Shown here in pieces: positions 50,101 through 55,468 of a DNA stretch of 64,000 nt. The notes beneath the pieces are model-generated. The model was given only the letters and a program-made list of their open reading frames with translations. It was not told where the DNA came from and ran no database searches. The stretch covers positions 1,107,501 through 1,171,500 of the forward strand of contig JAZGTH010000123.1 of assembly GCA_036877525.1 (NCBI GenBank), written 5' to 3'. Position 1 is the stretch's first letter, and the number at the start of each line of letters is the position of its first letter. A program made the position numbers and the translations under genes. The stretch is from Chromobotia macracanthus. Lineage: Eukaryota; Chordata; Actinopteri; Cypriniformes; Botiidae.

Positions 50101-52212
50101 GGGAGCTTAGGTGGAAGTGGAGAGAGGGGAGGCACAGAGTCTGACAGAACGAGTGGAGCAGACTTTTTAGAATCTTACATGAGCTACCTTGATGGACAGA
50201 CTTTTGAAATGCACAATGCCAAAGCCGCCAGTGCTGCATCCACCTACCCAAAAACACAAAGGTTCAGAGAAGGCAGCCGGGCTGGAGATCTTCGACGACA
50301 AACCAGCACGGCACCCCCTGCATACCACCGTCGTAGGGAAGAGGAAGAGGAGGAGGAGGAGGCAGAAGAGGGAGAGGAGGAGGATATCAATGCCCGTGAT
50401 GGCTATGGAATGAGAGAAGGGCCAGGAATCGCTCGCTCCTCTGTAATGTACTTTGATCGACCCCGCACTCCAGAGATAAAACCTCTGTGGGGTGATGGGT
50501 CAGCTGGGTCAGCGCAATCTGTGGGGGAGGGAGGGGGCCAAACTGGGGGGACATACGTAGAGGCACGTAAGCTGCATCCTCCCATGTCCAGTATGAAGGC
50601 AAGCATCATCAATGAACTGAGCTCCAAATTACAGCAGAGGAGCAAAGGAACAGAGAACTGGGGAGCTCAGAGGTCACTGAGCAGACATAGGTGTGTGTTT
50701 GTTATAAGTATAGGTGCATGGCTGTGTGTTAATGTCTGCATGTTGGCCTTGAAAGAAGGCATGTGGCATGAGGATCTCTCAGCTGCATGAGCATTGTGTG
50801 ATTTGGGATGTCATGAGTCAAAATCAAGTTATATAAAAGGAAATTTAAATTATTTGGTTAAAGGACTGCTTGAATTTTGACAAGTATAATTTAGAAAGAA
50901 ATCTAAATCTCAAACACCAATGAATCCTGTGTGTGTACTGTGTAATTGTGTGTGTGTGTGTGTTTAAACTGTTCCTCTCTTTTTGTGATTTCTGCTTTTT
51001 ATTGCACTGTCCATGTACATCTGTCTGTCCCACATCAGACACAGGTAACTGTTGTACTACAAACCCTTGCTGTCCTTCTCTATTTAAATATCATAAACAT
51101 GTCATATTAAACATGTCTCTTTCAGTTTTAGTTTTAACGTGTTTAATTAGCATAATGAATGCTTTGGTATTGTACACTGGTATTGCCAAAGGTTTTACAG
51201 CATACCAAAAAAGAAGTGCAAACCAACAATTAACAAATAAAAATATTTCTCTCTCTCTCTCTGTTATTTTTTTGACCTAATTTGTTTTTCTTTTTTTTTA
51301 TTCAGGTTCTCAGAGGACTCCACAGGTGCGCTGAGTCCTCCCTCTGTCCGCTCTTCCTCCCCATCACCTGTTCATCTCTCTCAGCCTGCCTTGTCTCCCT
51401 CCCCCACCCCTTCCTCCCAGCCAATCTACCCGAACTGGACTCGATCCCCTTCCCCTCAGCCCCCTGCTGCCTCATCCCAACCTCCTCCCCGATCCCACTC
51501 ACCTGTTTCTCCCTCTTCATATTCACCATACCCCACCTCTCCCAAACACAGGCCCGTGTATCGCACCAAAGCTTTGGAATTCCAGTTTATTCCCAGTCGA
51601 GAGTCCCGTAAGGCAGAGTCCCATCATGCTCAGCGCAGACGAGCACCCAGTCCACTAATTTCACCCTCTGACCGTCCCAAGCTTGGCCCTCCCCGTCCCT
51701 CATCACTTCCCATTCTCCCCACCACTCCCCTCTATAGCAGCCTTTATGATCTACGTGGTTCCATCACTCCACCCTCACCTGCCAATCCCCTTGGGGACCC
51801 CTACTTCTCCCCCTCACCTCCTCTCTTTGCCCCCTCAGGTGCCCCACCACCACCTAATTCCTCTCTGGTGGTCTCTCGCTCCCTGTCCCCCACCCACTTC
51901 CTATCAGGGACTTCATCCCCACCTCTCCACCCAATTCCTCCACCCACTTGCCTAAGTTACCCCCATCTCCCACCCCCTTCTCCCACCAAACCATTTGCCT
52001 CCAAACCACTCCCATACTGGACCAAGTACGACGTGGCTGACTGGCTGGGTTATCTAAACCTGGGTGAGCACAGGGAGCGTTTCCTAGACAACGAGATTGA
52101 TGGCACGCACCTGCCTTCTCTTACCAAGGAGGACTACCTGGATCTGGGTGTGACCAGAGTTGGCCATCGCATGAACATTGAGAGGGCACTCAGGAGAGTG
52201 ATGGACAGGTGA
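10953..52212 (+). CDS. shank1: SH3 and multiple ankyrin repeat domains protein 1 (Shank1), full coding span
   Basis: Shank1 is a master scaffold of the excitatory postsynaptic density. It links GKAP/SAPAP (through PDZ), Homer (through a PPxxF motif) and the actin cytoskeleton. Coding exons: 10953-11423, 17847-18050, 19168-19239, 19430-19538, 21030-21184, 21291-21458, 22311-22427, 22830-22907, 23340-23406, 24087-24256, 25099-25223, 25347-25495, 26547-26660, 27043-27118, 41063-41145, 41349-41473, 41647-41782, 42363-42443, 44733-44741, 44898-44924, 45032-45088, 45728-45840, 46017-46137, 47126-50690, 51306-52212. The sum is 7299 nt with every junction in phase. Approximate domains: SPN 140-235, ankyrin 250-480, SH3 595-660, PDZ 692-805, proline-rich 943-2360, SAM 2365-2432. 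SHANK1 is favoured over SHANK2/3 by the blocks LVLPPPAPSVD-like, HPLTGKVLDPSSPLGLALAA and RPSSLPILPTTPLY, and by the MKFARSLSVPG start of the proline-rich region. It is longer than human SHANK1 (2161 aa), mainly through low-complexity tracts. Confidence 0.95.
13329..13370. repeat. GA then GAAA microsatellite
   Basis: GA run to 13352 followed by GAAA units. Confidence 0.9.
14412..14434. repeat. AT microsatellite
   Basis: Uninterrupted AT run. Confidence 0.9.
15276..15319. repeat. GA microsatellite
   Basis: About 22 GA units, the longest in the window. Confidence 0.9.
17847..18050 (+). CDS. shank1: shank1 exon: SPN domain core
   Basis: The acceptor is tctgtag before 17847 and the donor is GAG|gtatct after 18050; 204 nt, phase 0 to 0. 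It codes KCLRFNPDATVWKAKQQVL and continues through a YGLFQPA segment to EYPQSFEKGVPYLE. This is almost identical in layout to the mammalian SPN domain, which can bind Ras/Rap GTPases and contacts the ankyrin repeats. Confidence 0.95.
19168..19239 (+). CDS. shank1: shank1 exon: SPN-ankyrin linker
   Basis: 72 nt, phase 0 to 0, acceptor cacacag and donor AAG|gtgggc. It encodes FRYKTRVYKQTNLDEKQLA then KLHTK, the conserved helix and linker that joins the SPN domain to the ankyrin repeats in all Shank proteins. Confidence 0.95.
19430..19538 (+). CDS. shank1: shank1 exon: first ankyrin repeat
   Basis: The acceptor is ccccacag and the donor is GGAG|gtaagg; 109 nt, phase 0 to 1. It codes ASLKKFMDYIQTGAVEKVAK followed by LLDKGLDPNYHDPDTGG. 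This is the capping ankyrin repeat, in which the LDKGLDPNYHD block is a Shank signature. Confidence 0.95.
20251..20263 (+). promoter_or_regulatory. CTCF-like motif in ankyrin-region intron
   Basis: CCACTAGGGGGAG is close to the CTCF core, in the intron between the first and second ankyrin exons. Motif match only. Confidence 0.25.
20698..20750 (+). repeat. Short tandem repeat ACTTACTTTTC
   Basis: CACTTACTTTT / CACTTACAATT recurs about four times in 50 bp. Confidence 0.5.
21030..21184 (+). CDS. shank1: shank1 exon: ankyrin repeats
   Basis: The acceptor is tatggcag and the donor is CTG|gtaaca; 155 nt, phase 1 to 0. It codes ETPLTLAVQTEPGGGENIRA then LVMAGAHIDFRSKDGLTPLH. The TPLxxA and G-A-x-x-D-x-x-x-x-x-G-x-T-P-L-H motifs are typical of ankyrin repeats. 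Relative to the human sequence there is a short PGGGEN insertion-like difference in the loop. Confidence 0.95.
21291..21458 (+). CDS. shank1: shank1 exon: ankyrin repeats
   Basis: 168 nt, phase 0 to 0, acceptor gcttttcag and donor CAG|gtacag. It codes TLLSLGASPDYKDSRGLTPL, then YHTVLIGGDTSCCETLLYHRA and DENGWDETHQ, matching the Shank ankyrin block that contains the CCE.LL motif. A Tc1-like repeat (21561-21775) begins about 100 bp downstream. Confidence 0.95.
21561..21775. mobile_element. Tc1/mariner-like miniature element
   Basis: Inverted ends GTGGGATCCAAAAGTCT and AGTGGACTTTTGAATCCCAC enclose about 215 bp without an open frame. GTCCAAAAGTCT-type ends are common in fish Tc1-like non-autonomous elements. 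Confidence 0.6.
22216..22301. repeat. CT/CA compound microsatellite next to a splice acceptor
   Basis: CTCTCTCA units, then CACACA, then a long CT run. It ends ten bases before an ankyrin-repeat exon of shank1 and forms its polypyrimidine tract. Confidence 0.9.
22311..22427 (+). CDS. shank1: shank1 exon: ankyrin repeats
   Basis: 117 nt, phase 0 to 0. It codes ACQNGNSQHLEHLLFYGADS then SSQNASGNTALHICALYNK, near-identical to other Shank proteins. Its polypyrimidine tract is a long CT/CA microsatellite (22216-22301) directly before the acceptor tttccag. Confidence 0.95.
22531..22672. repeat. GCTGGT-rich interspersed repeat, copy 2
   Basis: Contains ACCAGCGTAGCCATGCTCAC, CATGGCCTTGCTGGTTAG and GTCTTTTTAGCAGGG, similar to the copies at 6931 and 27161. 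Confidence 0.5.
22830..22907 (+). CDS. shank1: shank1 exon: ankyrin repeat
   Basis: 78 nt, phase 0 to 0, acceptor accatttag and donor CAG|gtattt. It codes ESCARILLYRGANKDTKNNS then GQTSFQ, the conserved ARILLYRGA.KD.KN ankyrin block. Confidence 0.95.
23340..23406 (+). CDS. shank1: shank1 exon: end of ankyrin domain
   Basis: 67 nt, phase 0 to 1, acceptor cttttctag and donor GTAG|gtaagg. It codes VAVMSGHFELGEIIKNHRES then DV, matching the VAVI.GNFELGELI.NH end of the Shank ankyrin domain. Confidence 0.95.
23725..24030 (+). mobile_element. CCCAGCTAACA-ended MITE, copy 2 (3' end lost)
   Basis: The 5' end is complete (CCCAGCTAACAATTTAAGG), but similarity stops near 24030, before the usual CTGTTAGCTGGG end and about 55 bp before a shank1 exon. 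Confidence 0.7.
24087..24256 (+). CDS. shank1: shank1 exon: ankyrin-SH3 linker
   Basis: 170 nt, phase 1 to 0, acceptor gatgtcag and donor CAG|gtcaga. It codes VPFLESPKYAPQRRESGRTL and later FLRANSDNSMNVPDWIAFPN. The PF.ESPKYA and LRANSD.SM..PDW motifs are shared with mammalian SHANK1. A truncated MITE ends about 55 bp upstream, and an inverted MITE copy lies 490 bp downstream. Confidence 0.95.
24743..24951 (-). mobile_element. CCCAGCTAACA-ended MITE, copy 3, inverted and internally deleted
   Basis: Reads CCCAGCTAACAGGGAACGTT at the left and ACAACATAAAGTTTTTAGTTGGGG at the right end region, opposite in orientation to copies 2 and 4. Confidence 0.7.
25099..25223 (+). CDS. shank1: shank1 exon: Ser/Arg-rich linker
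   Basis: 125 nt, phase 0 to 2, acceptor tctgtcag and donor AAGG|gtgaga. It codes GLKHGGTLRSSSSPRGARTR then SPSRGRTGDRDERSRQTRGRQ. The SGTLRS.SSPRGAR.RSPSRGR block is conserved in SHANK1. It is basic and probably unstructured. Confidence 0.93.
25347..25495 (+). CDS. shank1: shank1 exon: first half of SH3 domain
   Basis: 149 nt, phase 2 to 1, acceptor tttgcacag and donor AAAG|gtgaat. It codes GAGSISSQGTASGQRRRLYS then AVPGRVFVATRAHSAQGDRE and ISFNKGDKVK. RLYSAVPGR.F is the Shank SH3 start. The domain lacks the usual ALYDY motif, as is known for Shank SH3 domains. A full MITE copy starts 58 bp after the donor. Confidence 0.95.
25554..25871 (+). mobile_element. CCCAGCTAACA-ended MITE, copy 4
   Basis: Full-length copy, 318 bp, from CCCAGCTAACAGTTTAGGTT to CCCTGTTAGCTGGG, with TA on each side, just after the SH3 exon donor. 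Confidence 0.75.
26547..26660 (+). CDS. shank1: shank1 exon: second half of SH3 domain
   Basis: 114 nt, phase 1 to 1, acceptor ttctctcag and donor TCAG|gtgaga. It codes VLSVGEGGYWEGTVRGRTGW then FPSDCVEEVALRSLDNRS. The WEG..RGR.GWFPSDC.EEV motif closes the SH3 fold. Confidence 0.95.
27043..27118 (+). CDS. shank1: shank1 exon: SH3-PDZ linker
   Basis: 76 nt, phase 1 to 2, acceptor catgtttcag and donor CCCAG|gtaaga. It codes ESRSERAKRLFRHYTVGSYD then SFDAPS, the invariant RLFRHYTVGSYDSFDAPS of Shank proteins. It is followed by the 13.9-kb intron that contains the candidate internal promoter. Confidence 0.95.
27161..27291. repeat. GCTGGT-rich interspersed repeat, copy 3
   Basis: Contains TTATGCTGGTTTGGTGTTAG, ACTAGCATAGCCATGCTGAT and GTCTTTTTAGTGAAG. 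Confidence 0.5.
27474..27653. mobile_element. GTTCACCC-type cyprinid MITE, copy 1
   Basis: Ends are inverted repeats: AAGTTCACTCAAAAA at left, TTTTTTGGGTGAACTGTCCC at right. The same family is very abundant in cyprinid genomes. Confidence 0.7.
29143..29215. mobile_element. Possible hAT end fragment
   Basis: CAGTGATTCCCAACTAGAGC followed by GGGGGTACTTAAGCAGGTTC and a related GGGTACTTAGGAAG; resembles CAGTGGTTCTCAACTGG-type hAT ends. No partner end was found. Confidence 0.3.
29587..29645 (-). repeat. Possible tRNA-derived SINE fragment
   Basis: On the minus strand, TGTGGTTAATAGAGG resembles an A box and GCAAGTTCAAATCCAG resembles a B box, about 35 nt apart. No intact tRNA fold is evident, so a SINE or tRNA pseudogene relic is more likely than a working tRNA. 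Confidence 0.35.
30235..30572 (+). mobile_element. CCCAGCTAACA-ended MITE, copy 5
   Basis: From CCCAGTTAACAATTTTAGGT to CCCTGTTAGCTGGG, 338 bp, in the long intron. Confidence 0.75.
31432..31790. mobile_element. GTTCACCC-type cyprinid MITE, copy 2
   Basis: From TAAAGGGACAGTTCACCCC to AGATGAACTGTTTCTTTAA; the interior has ATGATGACAACATTT near the right end, as in the family. Confidence 0.7.
32093..32126. repeat. TTTC microsatellite
   Basis: About eight TTTC units. Confidence 0.9.
33014..33042. repeat. Perfect 29-bp palindrome
   Basis: CAATAACCTTATAA and its exact reverse complement flank a single T. Not part of a repeat family seen elsewhere in the window. Confidence 0.85.
34600..35031 (+). 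promoter_or_regulatory. shank1: Candidate internal promoter and alternative first exon of shank1 (ATG 35003)
   Basis: A GC- and CpG-richer island (about 34740-35030) sits alone in the AT-rich intron before the PDZ exons. It contains CT-rich blocks, a GGA/GGT run (34876-34922) and an ATG at 35003 coding MNRSVWFIY. The exon ends in TTTACAG|gtactg at 35031, after 9 codons plus 2 nt. That is exactly the phase 2 needed to join the PDZ exon at 41063, giving MNRSVWFIYS-DYIIKEKTVL. SHANK2 short forms also end their special exon in ...YS-D.II before the PDZ. An in-frame ATG at 34766 could add 79 low-complexity residues. Transcription from here is inferred, and the exon's 5' end is unknown. Confidence 0.68.
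35878..36144. mobile_element. GTTCACCC-type cyprinid MITE, copy 3
   Basis: From AATGGATAGTTCACCCAAAA to TTTGGGGTGAACTATCCCTG, with the typical CATGTCGTTCCAGACC and GAGTAAATGATGACAGAATT words. It is the best preserved copy. Confidence 0.8.
39568..39909 (-). mobile_element. CCCAGCTAACA-ended MITE, copy 6, inverted
   Basis: From CCCAGCTAACAGGGAACGTT to CATTTTTTAGCTGGG, 342 bp, opposite orientation. Confidence 0.75.
40676..40724. mobile_element. GTTCACCC-type MITE fragment
   Basis: Only the right end is visible: GGTGAGTATATTATGACAAT, then TTTTTGGATAAACTTTTTCT. Confidence 0.5.
41063..41145 (+). CDS. shank1: shank1 exon: start of PDZ domain
   Basis: 83 nt, phase 2 to 1, donor AAGG|gtaaga. The acceptor tract is a TTTC microsatellite (about 41022-41062). 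It codes SDYIIKEKTVLLQKKDNEGF then GFVLRGAK. The carboxylate-binding loop GFGF is at 41115-41126. This is the Shank PDZ, which binds the C-termini of GKAP/SAPAP. Confidence 0.96.
41349..41473 (+). CDS. shank1: shank1 exon: PDZ domain middle
   Basis: 125 nt, phase 1 to 0, acceptor tttttgtag and donor GAG|gtgact. It codes AQTPIEEFTPTPAFPALQYL then ESVDEGGVAWRAGLRMGDFL. It is essentially identical to mammalian SHANK1, including VAWRAGLRMGDFLIE, where SHANK2 has VAWQAGLRTGD. Confidence 0.96.
41647..41782 (+). CDS. shank1: shank1 exon: end of PDZ domain
   Basis: 136 nt, phase 0 to 1, acceptor tttcttag and donor AAAA|gtaaga. It codes VNGQNVVKVGHRQVVNMIRQ then GGNSLMVKVVMVTRNPDMEE. It contains the last PDZ helix (H.QVVNMIRQGGN) and final strand. 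Confidence 0.96.
41990..42121 (+). mobile_element. CCCAGCTAACA-ended MITE, copy 7, fragment
   Basis: Short derivative with the internal words CATTTCCATTAAGTAA and GTTATTGCTTGGTTA and the end CCCTATTAGCTGGG. Confidence 0.6.
42363..42443 (+). CDS. shank1: shank1 exon after PDZ
   Basis: 81 nt, phase 1 to 1, acceptor tctccacag and donor GATGG|gtaaga. It codes IPQQSKRLSTPAIALRSKSM then TSELEEM. The LRSKSMTSELEE motif is universal in Shank proteins and marks the start of an alternatively spliced region. Confidence 0.95.
42725..42748. repeat. GA microsatellite
   Basis: Uninterrupted GA run, 45 bp before the candidate 43-nt cassette exon. Confidence 0.9.
42794..42836 (+). other. Candidate frame-shifting (poison) cassette exon
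   Basis: A 43-nt segment has an acceptor-like tctttcag before it and a donor-like ACAG|gtaacc after it. It reads EVPQLSCHYQHPHY in phase from the preceding exon but leaves in phase 2. Splicing to any of the next exons then reaches a stop within about 25 codons. It is either a chance pair of splice-like sites or a regulated non-productive exon. There is no conservation evidence. Confidence 0.25.
44733..44741 (+). CDS. shank1: shank1 9-nt cassette microexon (VDR)
   Basis: Nine bases, TGGACAGAG, lie between acceptor atacaaag and donor gtaaga. Phase is 1 to 1, so the microexon inserts Val-Asp-Arg after ELEEM. SHANK2 carries the similar LVDKAS at the same place, while the human SHANK1 reference goes directly from ELEEM to EYEQQ. 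This supports an optional microexon. Confidence 0.75.
44898..44924 (+). CDS. shank1: shank1 27-nt cassette exon (ASAPWKKKS)
   Basis: 27 nt, phase 1 to 1, acceptor tgatcacag and donor ATCAG|gtaaaa. It adds ASAPWKKKS, a basic patch. Including or skipping it, with or without the 9-nt exon, keeps the frame. Skipping both gives ELEEMEFESSQ, parallel to human ELEEMEYEQQ. The nine-A run inside the exon is a possible slippage site. Confidence 0.75.
45032..45088 (+). CDS. shank1: shank1 exon (EKKRTVYQMAL)
   Basis: 57 nt, phase 1 to 1, acceptor ttgttacag and donor TTGA|gtaaga. It codes EFESSQAAEKKRTVYQMAL. EKKRTVYQMAL is identical to human SHANK1 and absent from SHANK2/3 as I recall them, which supports the shank1 assignment. 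Confidence 0.93.
   Translation, partial: SSSLHKLQRRRGQFIRWL
45134..45662. mobile_element. hAT-like non-autonomous element
   Basis: Inverted ends CAGGGGTCGGCAAC and GTTGTCGACCCCTG enclose 529 bp in the intron between two shank1 exons. The ends are the CAGGGGTCGGCAACC type seen in hAT/Charlie elements. No clean 8-bp target duplication is visible. Confidence 0.65.
45728..45840 (+). CDS. shank1: shank1 exon (NKLDEILAAAQQTIS)
   Basis: 113 nt, phase 1 to 0, acceptor catgtcag and donor GAG|gtgtgt. It codes NKLDEILAAAQQTISTNEAP then GPRVPGIKRERGRGFYNE. LDEILAAAQQTIS is a SHANK1 hallmark. Confidence 0.94.
46017..46137 (+). CDS. shank1: shank1 exon (LRQKSIG)
   Basis: 121 nt, phase 0 to 1, acceptor ctttgatag and donor ATCG|gtgagg. 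It codes PSFDKSGIGMTSSGTGLGYD and ends HGMLRQKSIG. The SFD and LRQKSIG motifs match human SHANK1. Confidence 0.93.
47126..50690 (+). CDS. shank1: shank1 giant exon: proline-rich region with Homer-binding motif
   Basis: 3565 nt, phase 1 to 2, acceptor ttctgcag and donor CATAG|gtgtgt. About 1188 residues with no stop, mostly disordered. Conserved islands are MKFARSLSVPGPDDIPPPPT at the start, IPIPTIIVKAPSTSSSG (from 47791), HPLTGKVLDPSSPLGLALAA, VLPPPAPSVDADDEFVF, the Homer EVH1 ligand PPPLEF (49237-49254, about residue 1647), TSSLTSYDSEVANLTQ, DSGIEELDSRSSSDHHL and MKASIINELSSKLQQ. Lineage-type low-complexity tracts are an Arg/Glu dipeptide run (48901-48975), 14 prolines (49333-49374) and a Glu run (50338-50386). 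This giant exon is typical of Shank genes. Confidence 0.95.
51039..51044 (+). other. Possible 6-nt microexon between the last two coding exons
   Basis: ACACAG lies between cccacatcag and gtaact. In phase 2 it would insert Arg-His (CATAG-ACACAG-G), keeping the frame. The flanks fit splice consensus, but six bases are too few to call on sequence alone. Confidence 0.25.
51306..52212 (+). CDS. shank1: shank1 last coding exon: SH3-ligand-rich tail and SAM domain
   Basis: The acceptor is ttattcag and the exon enters in phase 2; the stop TGA is at 52210-52212. It codes FSEDSTGALSPPSVRSSSPS, then RPSSLPILPTTPLYSSLYDL and a Pro/Ser-rich stretch. It ends with the SAM domain (about 52012-52209): PYWTKYDVADWLGYLNLGEH, then DNEIDGTHLPSLTKEDYLDL and GVTRVGHRMNIERALRRVMDR. 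Shank SAM domains self-polymerise in a zinc-dependent way to build the postsynaptic scaffold sheet. The stop codon is embedded in a consensus splice donor (ACAG|gtgaga), discussed as a finding. Confidence 0.96.
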
Positions 52213-54509
52213 GAGGAGAAAAAAGAAAAAGACACAGGAGGACAGCGATGGAGAGGGATTAGGGCGAGAAAGGGGTGGTGCATGAACAGAAACAGCTAGT
52301 ACAGAATGTAATAGTGATAACTTTGGGATTAATAACTTCTGGAAACATCTGGATTGGGCTGCTGCATGAGCTCAGAGATGGCATGGGGAAAGAGATGTCT
52401 TTATAAAGATCTTTATAAAGATTTTTACACCTTCCCCCCTTATCATCAGGCTGTCTTCTAGCACTTTCCCAGTTTCTGCTCTCTCCTCTCGAGATGAACG
52501 GACAGACAGAAGGAGAGATGAGGCCAACCGAAGCTGAGAGAACAGGAAAGGTGATGTGACTACTGCTGCCATCAGAGATTATTCCCTGAATGGAGAAAAC
52601 CCAAGAAGAGTGAACTTCAATATGAACCTGCTGGCTCACAGATGATAAAGACGAGCGAGATGGGAAAAAGTGCAAGTTCAAGGCCTGTTGAACAGTGAAC
52701 ACGCCTGTGTTTACATGTGTGAATCACTCAACCAAAACATAAACATCCACATACACATCCATACATGTGAACAGGTAAACAGAACACAGCTCACAGGCAC
52801 TTACAATGTAATCAAACTGGGAATGATTGAATGAATGAAATAGGCATTGCAAATCAATTCCACAAAGTGGGATGATGTACTACATAACTGAGCCAAATAA
52901 TTTTGAGGGAAACAATCAAAACACTCTTAGCTTTTCTGTGGTTCTAGAGAAGGAGATAGGGAGAAAGAGAGATATTGAAAACTCCTTTGCTGTCTTTCTC
53001 TTTTTCTCAAATTTTGAACTGTATTACTGACAAATATTTACTACTGGTCTCATTTTTAGAGCAGGTTCGGTGGAGACCATCGCAGGGAGGGCAAATACTG
53101 AAAAAACCCTGTCTGGCATGACTAGGAAAGTCCTTAAAATAGAGGTCAATTTAACAACAGGCACTTATTTGCTAAGAGTGTGTTTATGTGTGGGTTCCTG
53201 TTGTGCGTGTGTGCGCGTGTGTGTGTGTACATGATAATGTGAAAGGTTATCACTAGAGGCATGACCGTGATTTGTTACGTGTTTTTACCTCACCAATGGA
53301 GGGATTCTATTTTGGCCAAGCCAGACTGGGGCTTGTGCTTATCTTGTATTTCACTAGAACTTTATCTTCTCATGTCTTATAATGGAATAATATAAATATA
53401 TATATAAAATATATCTATACAGACTGGTCACTGTATTACAAACCCGTAGCAAAAATAAGTGCCCAGACCAACAGAATAGACACACAAGCTACATACTGCA
53501 TACACGTGCACAATACATCCTCAAGACTACTGATTACAACACACAACACTTGTCGGGGACGATACACACCTTTTATTTATATATTTAAAAAAAATATGGG
53601 ACACAGTAAAATATCTATGTATGGATTCAAGATGAAGATGATGTTAAAACATACGCAAAAAAATCTTTTCAAGAAAGATGATACAACATTGTAAAAAAGT
53701 ATATATATACATATATATATATATACTGAAAGTTTATCAACGTTTTTACCACAGACTCAAAATATAGAGATGACTGCAACTTCAACGAACCTATCAACGA
53801 TATCGAGACTCCATTTTAAAAGAGGAGACATGGAGAAGAGGGAGAGGGAAAACCAAACTGCCTGTATTTCTCTCTTTTTAAGTCACTCTCCCTCTCTCCT
53901 TCCAAAAAACACTTTCTATGGAGGCAAGGCAAGACAAACATGCACTCTGACATGGGCGAGGGGTATGTGCCAATACCTGTTTTAATACGACGATTGTTCC
54001 TATAACAGTTTTTAAACTCTAAATGGGTCTGGAGACAATGTTATTTATTGCAGTCACTGTTCTCATCGCCCTTGCTGTTATCGCTGTTGATTGAGCTGCA
54101 GTGTTTCTTGTTTATGAGAGCAAATGCTGAGTGTTTATGCTTTATCTTTTTTTTTGGTTTGTGACCACATGCAATGTGCTCAAATCTTTGGTACCTCTAG
54201 GACATAAATTAGAGAAAAGGTTTTCATATCTAATAATGTTCCTCAACCCTTCCCATATAATCACAAAATATTGTTACATCACTTTGTATGCAAGGACTAT
54301 CAATGAAATGATGAAAGAGTTTATTGTTTATGGCAGTATGCACATTTTTACATTCATATTCCCTTTCACAAACTTACAATTGAATTTAGTGACCTCCAGC
54401 CTTCATCACCCACATCACAAATAGTTGCTCAATCAATTAAAAGGGCTCCCCATCTCATTGTGCTTCCTTTCATAAGTAATTCCTTTCATTTTCTTCTTTT
54501 CACCTGCAG

Positions 54510-54666
54510 GCACCTTGAGTCCAAGCAACTGATGCCTTCACGCTCATGTTCCCCTCTTTTCTTAGAGGACCATCAGTTAAGATATACCCCCTCATCTTCC
54601 TCTGCCCATCCTGCATTTGTTCACCAAGAGTCATGCATCATTTTATCAGTGCTCATTTTGTTTTAA
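54510..54666 (+). other. Candidate alternative C-terminal exon of shank1
   Basis: A strong pyrimidine tract and acceptor (ttcttcttttcacctgcag) precede 54510. Joined to the donor that overlaps the shank1 stop (CAG|gtgaga after 52209), the frame stays open for 51 codons: MDR then HLESKQLMPSRSCSPLFLED and onward to CIILSVLILF, stop at 54664-54666. This would replace the normal terminus just after the SAM domain. There is no known counterpart in other Shank proteins, and a 3'UTR intron or chance is equally possible. Confidence 0.3.
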
Positions 54667-54944
54667 CCATTTATCTTGGACATTAGGTTGGAAGAAATAA
54701 TTGTATTGTTGATGTTTAAGGCTGGTAAGTATAGTGATGTTGATAACAGTAAGGACAATGGATTGACTTACAATGGTCTGAGATGGAAAACAATGTACAA
54801 GTTTTAAAGAATCTCTGTCTTCCAAACATTGTTTAACATGTAATCAAATCATGCTTTCTACACATCCTGCTTTTCACCTTCATGGAAACAATTTGCTTCA
54901 GTACTCGCTGGTCTATGGTACCATATATTCTCACTGTTCTGTAT

Positions 54945-54960
54945 CGCCCGCTAGGGGGCG
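54945..54960 (+). promoter_or_regulatory. CTCF-like motif
   Basis: CGCCCGCTAGGGGGCG contains the CTCF core pattern (CCGCTAGGGGGCG). It lies in the 3'UTR/intergenic zone between shank1 and the next genes, where an insulator would be plausible. It rests on motif match only. Confidence 0.4.
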
Positions 54961-55400
54961 TTAAAGTCACAGTTTCTATCCGCATTTCAAAGAAAAATGG
55001 ACCATTTGATCAAACAGCGCAAGCCTATAACTATTTGTCTTTGTTCCGATTCTGCATCTCAGATTTTCACAGATCAGTGCTTATTCATTACGAGCTTTAA
55101 ATCGCAAGCAACTATAATAAAGAACAGTATTCAGACTTTGACATGTCCTCACACACTGCAGGGTTACCCATCATCAGGCTAAAGTTACATGCACAGAGAA
55201 GATCACAGAGCCATTAATAGTCTGGATAGTTTGACCGATCAAACGCAGGAGCAATTGATGCAGTAATCGTCCAGGGTGTGCAGAAAGCATCTATTTTAAA
55301 TCGAAGAAAATTAACTATGAACAGATAAGAGGTTATTTACAGAATATCTATGTATATGCGATACTCATATACACATGAAATACAAATGTTTTAAGAAATG

Positions 55401-55427
55401 AATAAAGGTTATTAGAATTATAATAAA
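55401..55427 (+). terminator. Tandem AATAAA polyadenylation signals, + strand
   Basis: AATAAA occurs at 55401-55406 and 55422-55427. They are the last + strand hexamers before the opposing minus-strand unit and are the likely 3' end of the longest shank1 transcript. Confidence 0.5.
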
Positions 55428-55458
55428 AGAGGCAGGAACTACCTTAAGTGAGCTGTGG

Positions 55459-55468
55459 TTTATTTATT
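55459..55468 (-). terminator. AATAAATAAA polyadenylation signal, minus strand
   Basis: Two overlapping AATAAA hexamers read on the minus strand, about 80 nt after the stop codon of the minus-strand 33-codon ORF. They fit as its 3' end. Confidence 0.55.

Larger units (their letters stand above)
52213..55440 (+). other. shank1: Probable shank1 3' untranslated region
   Basis: AT-rich non-coding sequence runs from the stop codon to a cluster of polyadenylation signals. Candidates are ATTAAA at 54436 and AATAAA at 55116, 55401 and 55422. A 3.2-kb 3'UTR would be in line with long Shank 3'UTRs; in rat the Shank1 3'UTR carries a dendritic targeting element, which I cannot identify here by eye. TA-rich runs lie at 53390-53415 and 53700-53728. 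Confidence 0.55.

Noticed and set aside
50671..50674. Alternative donor CAGAG|gtcact for the giant exon
   Set aside because: It ends in the wrong phase for the next exon, whereas CATAG|gtgtgt at 50690 fits phase 2.
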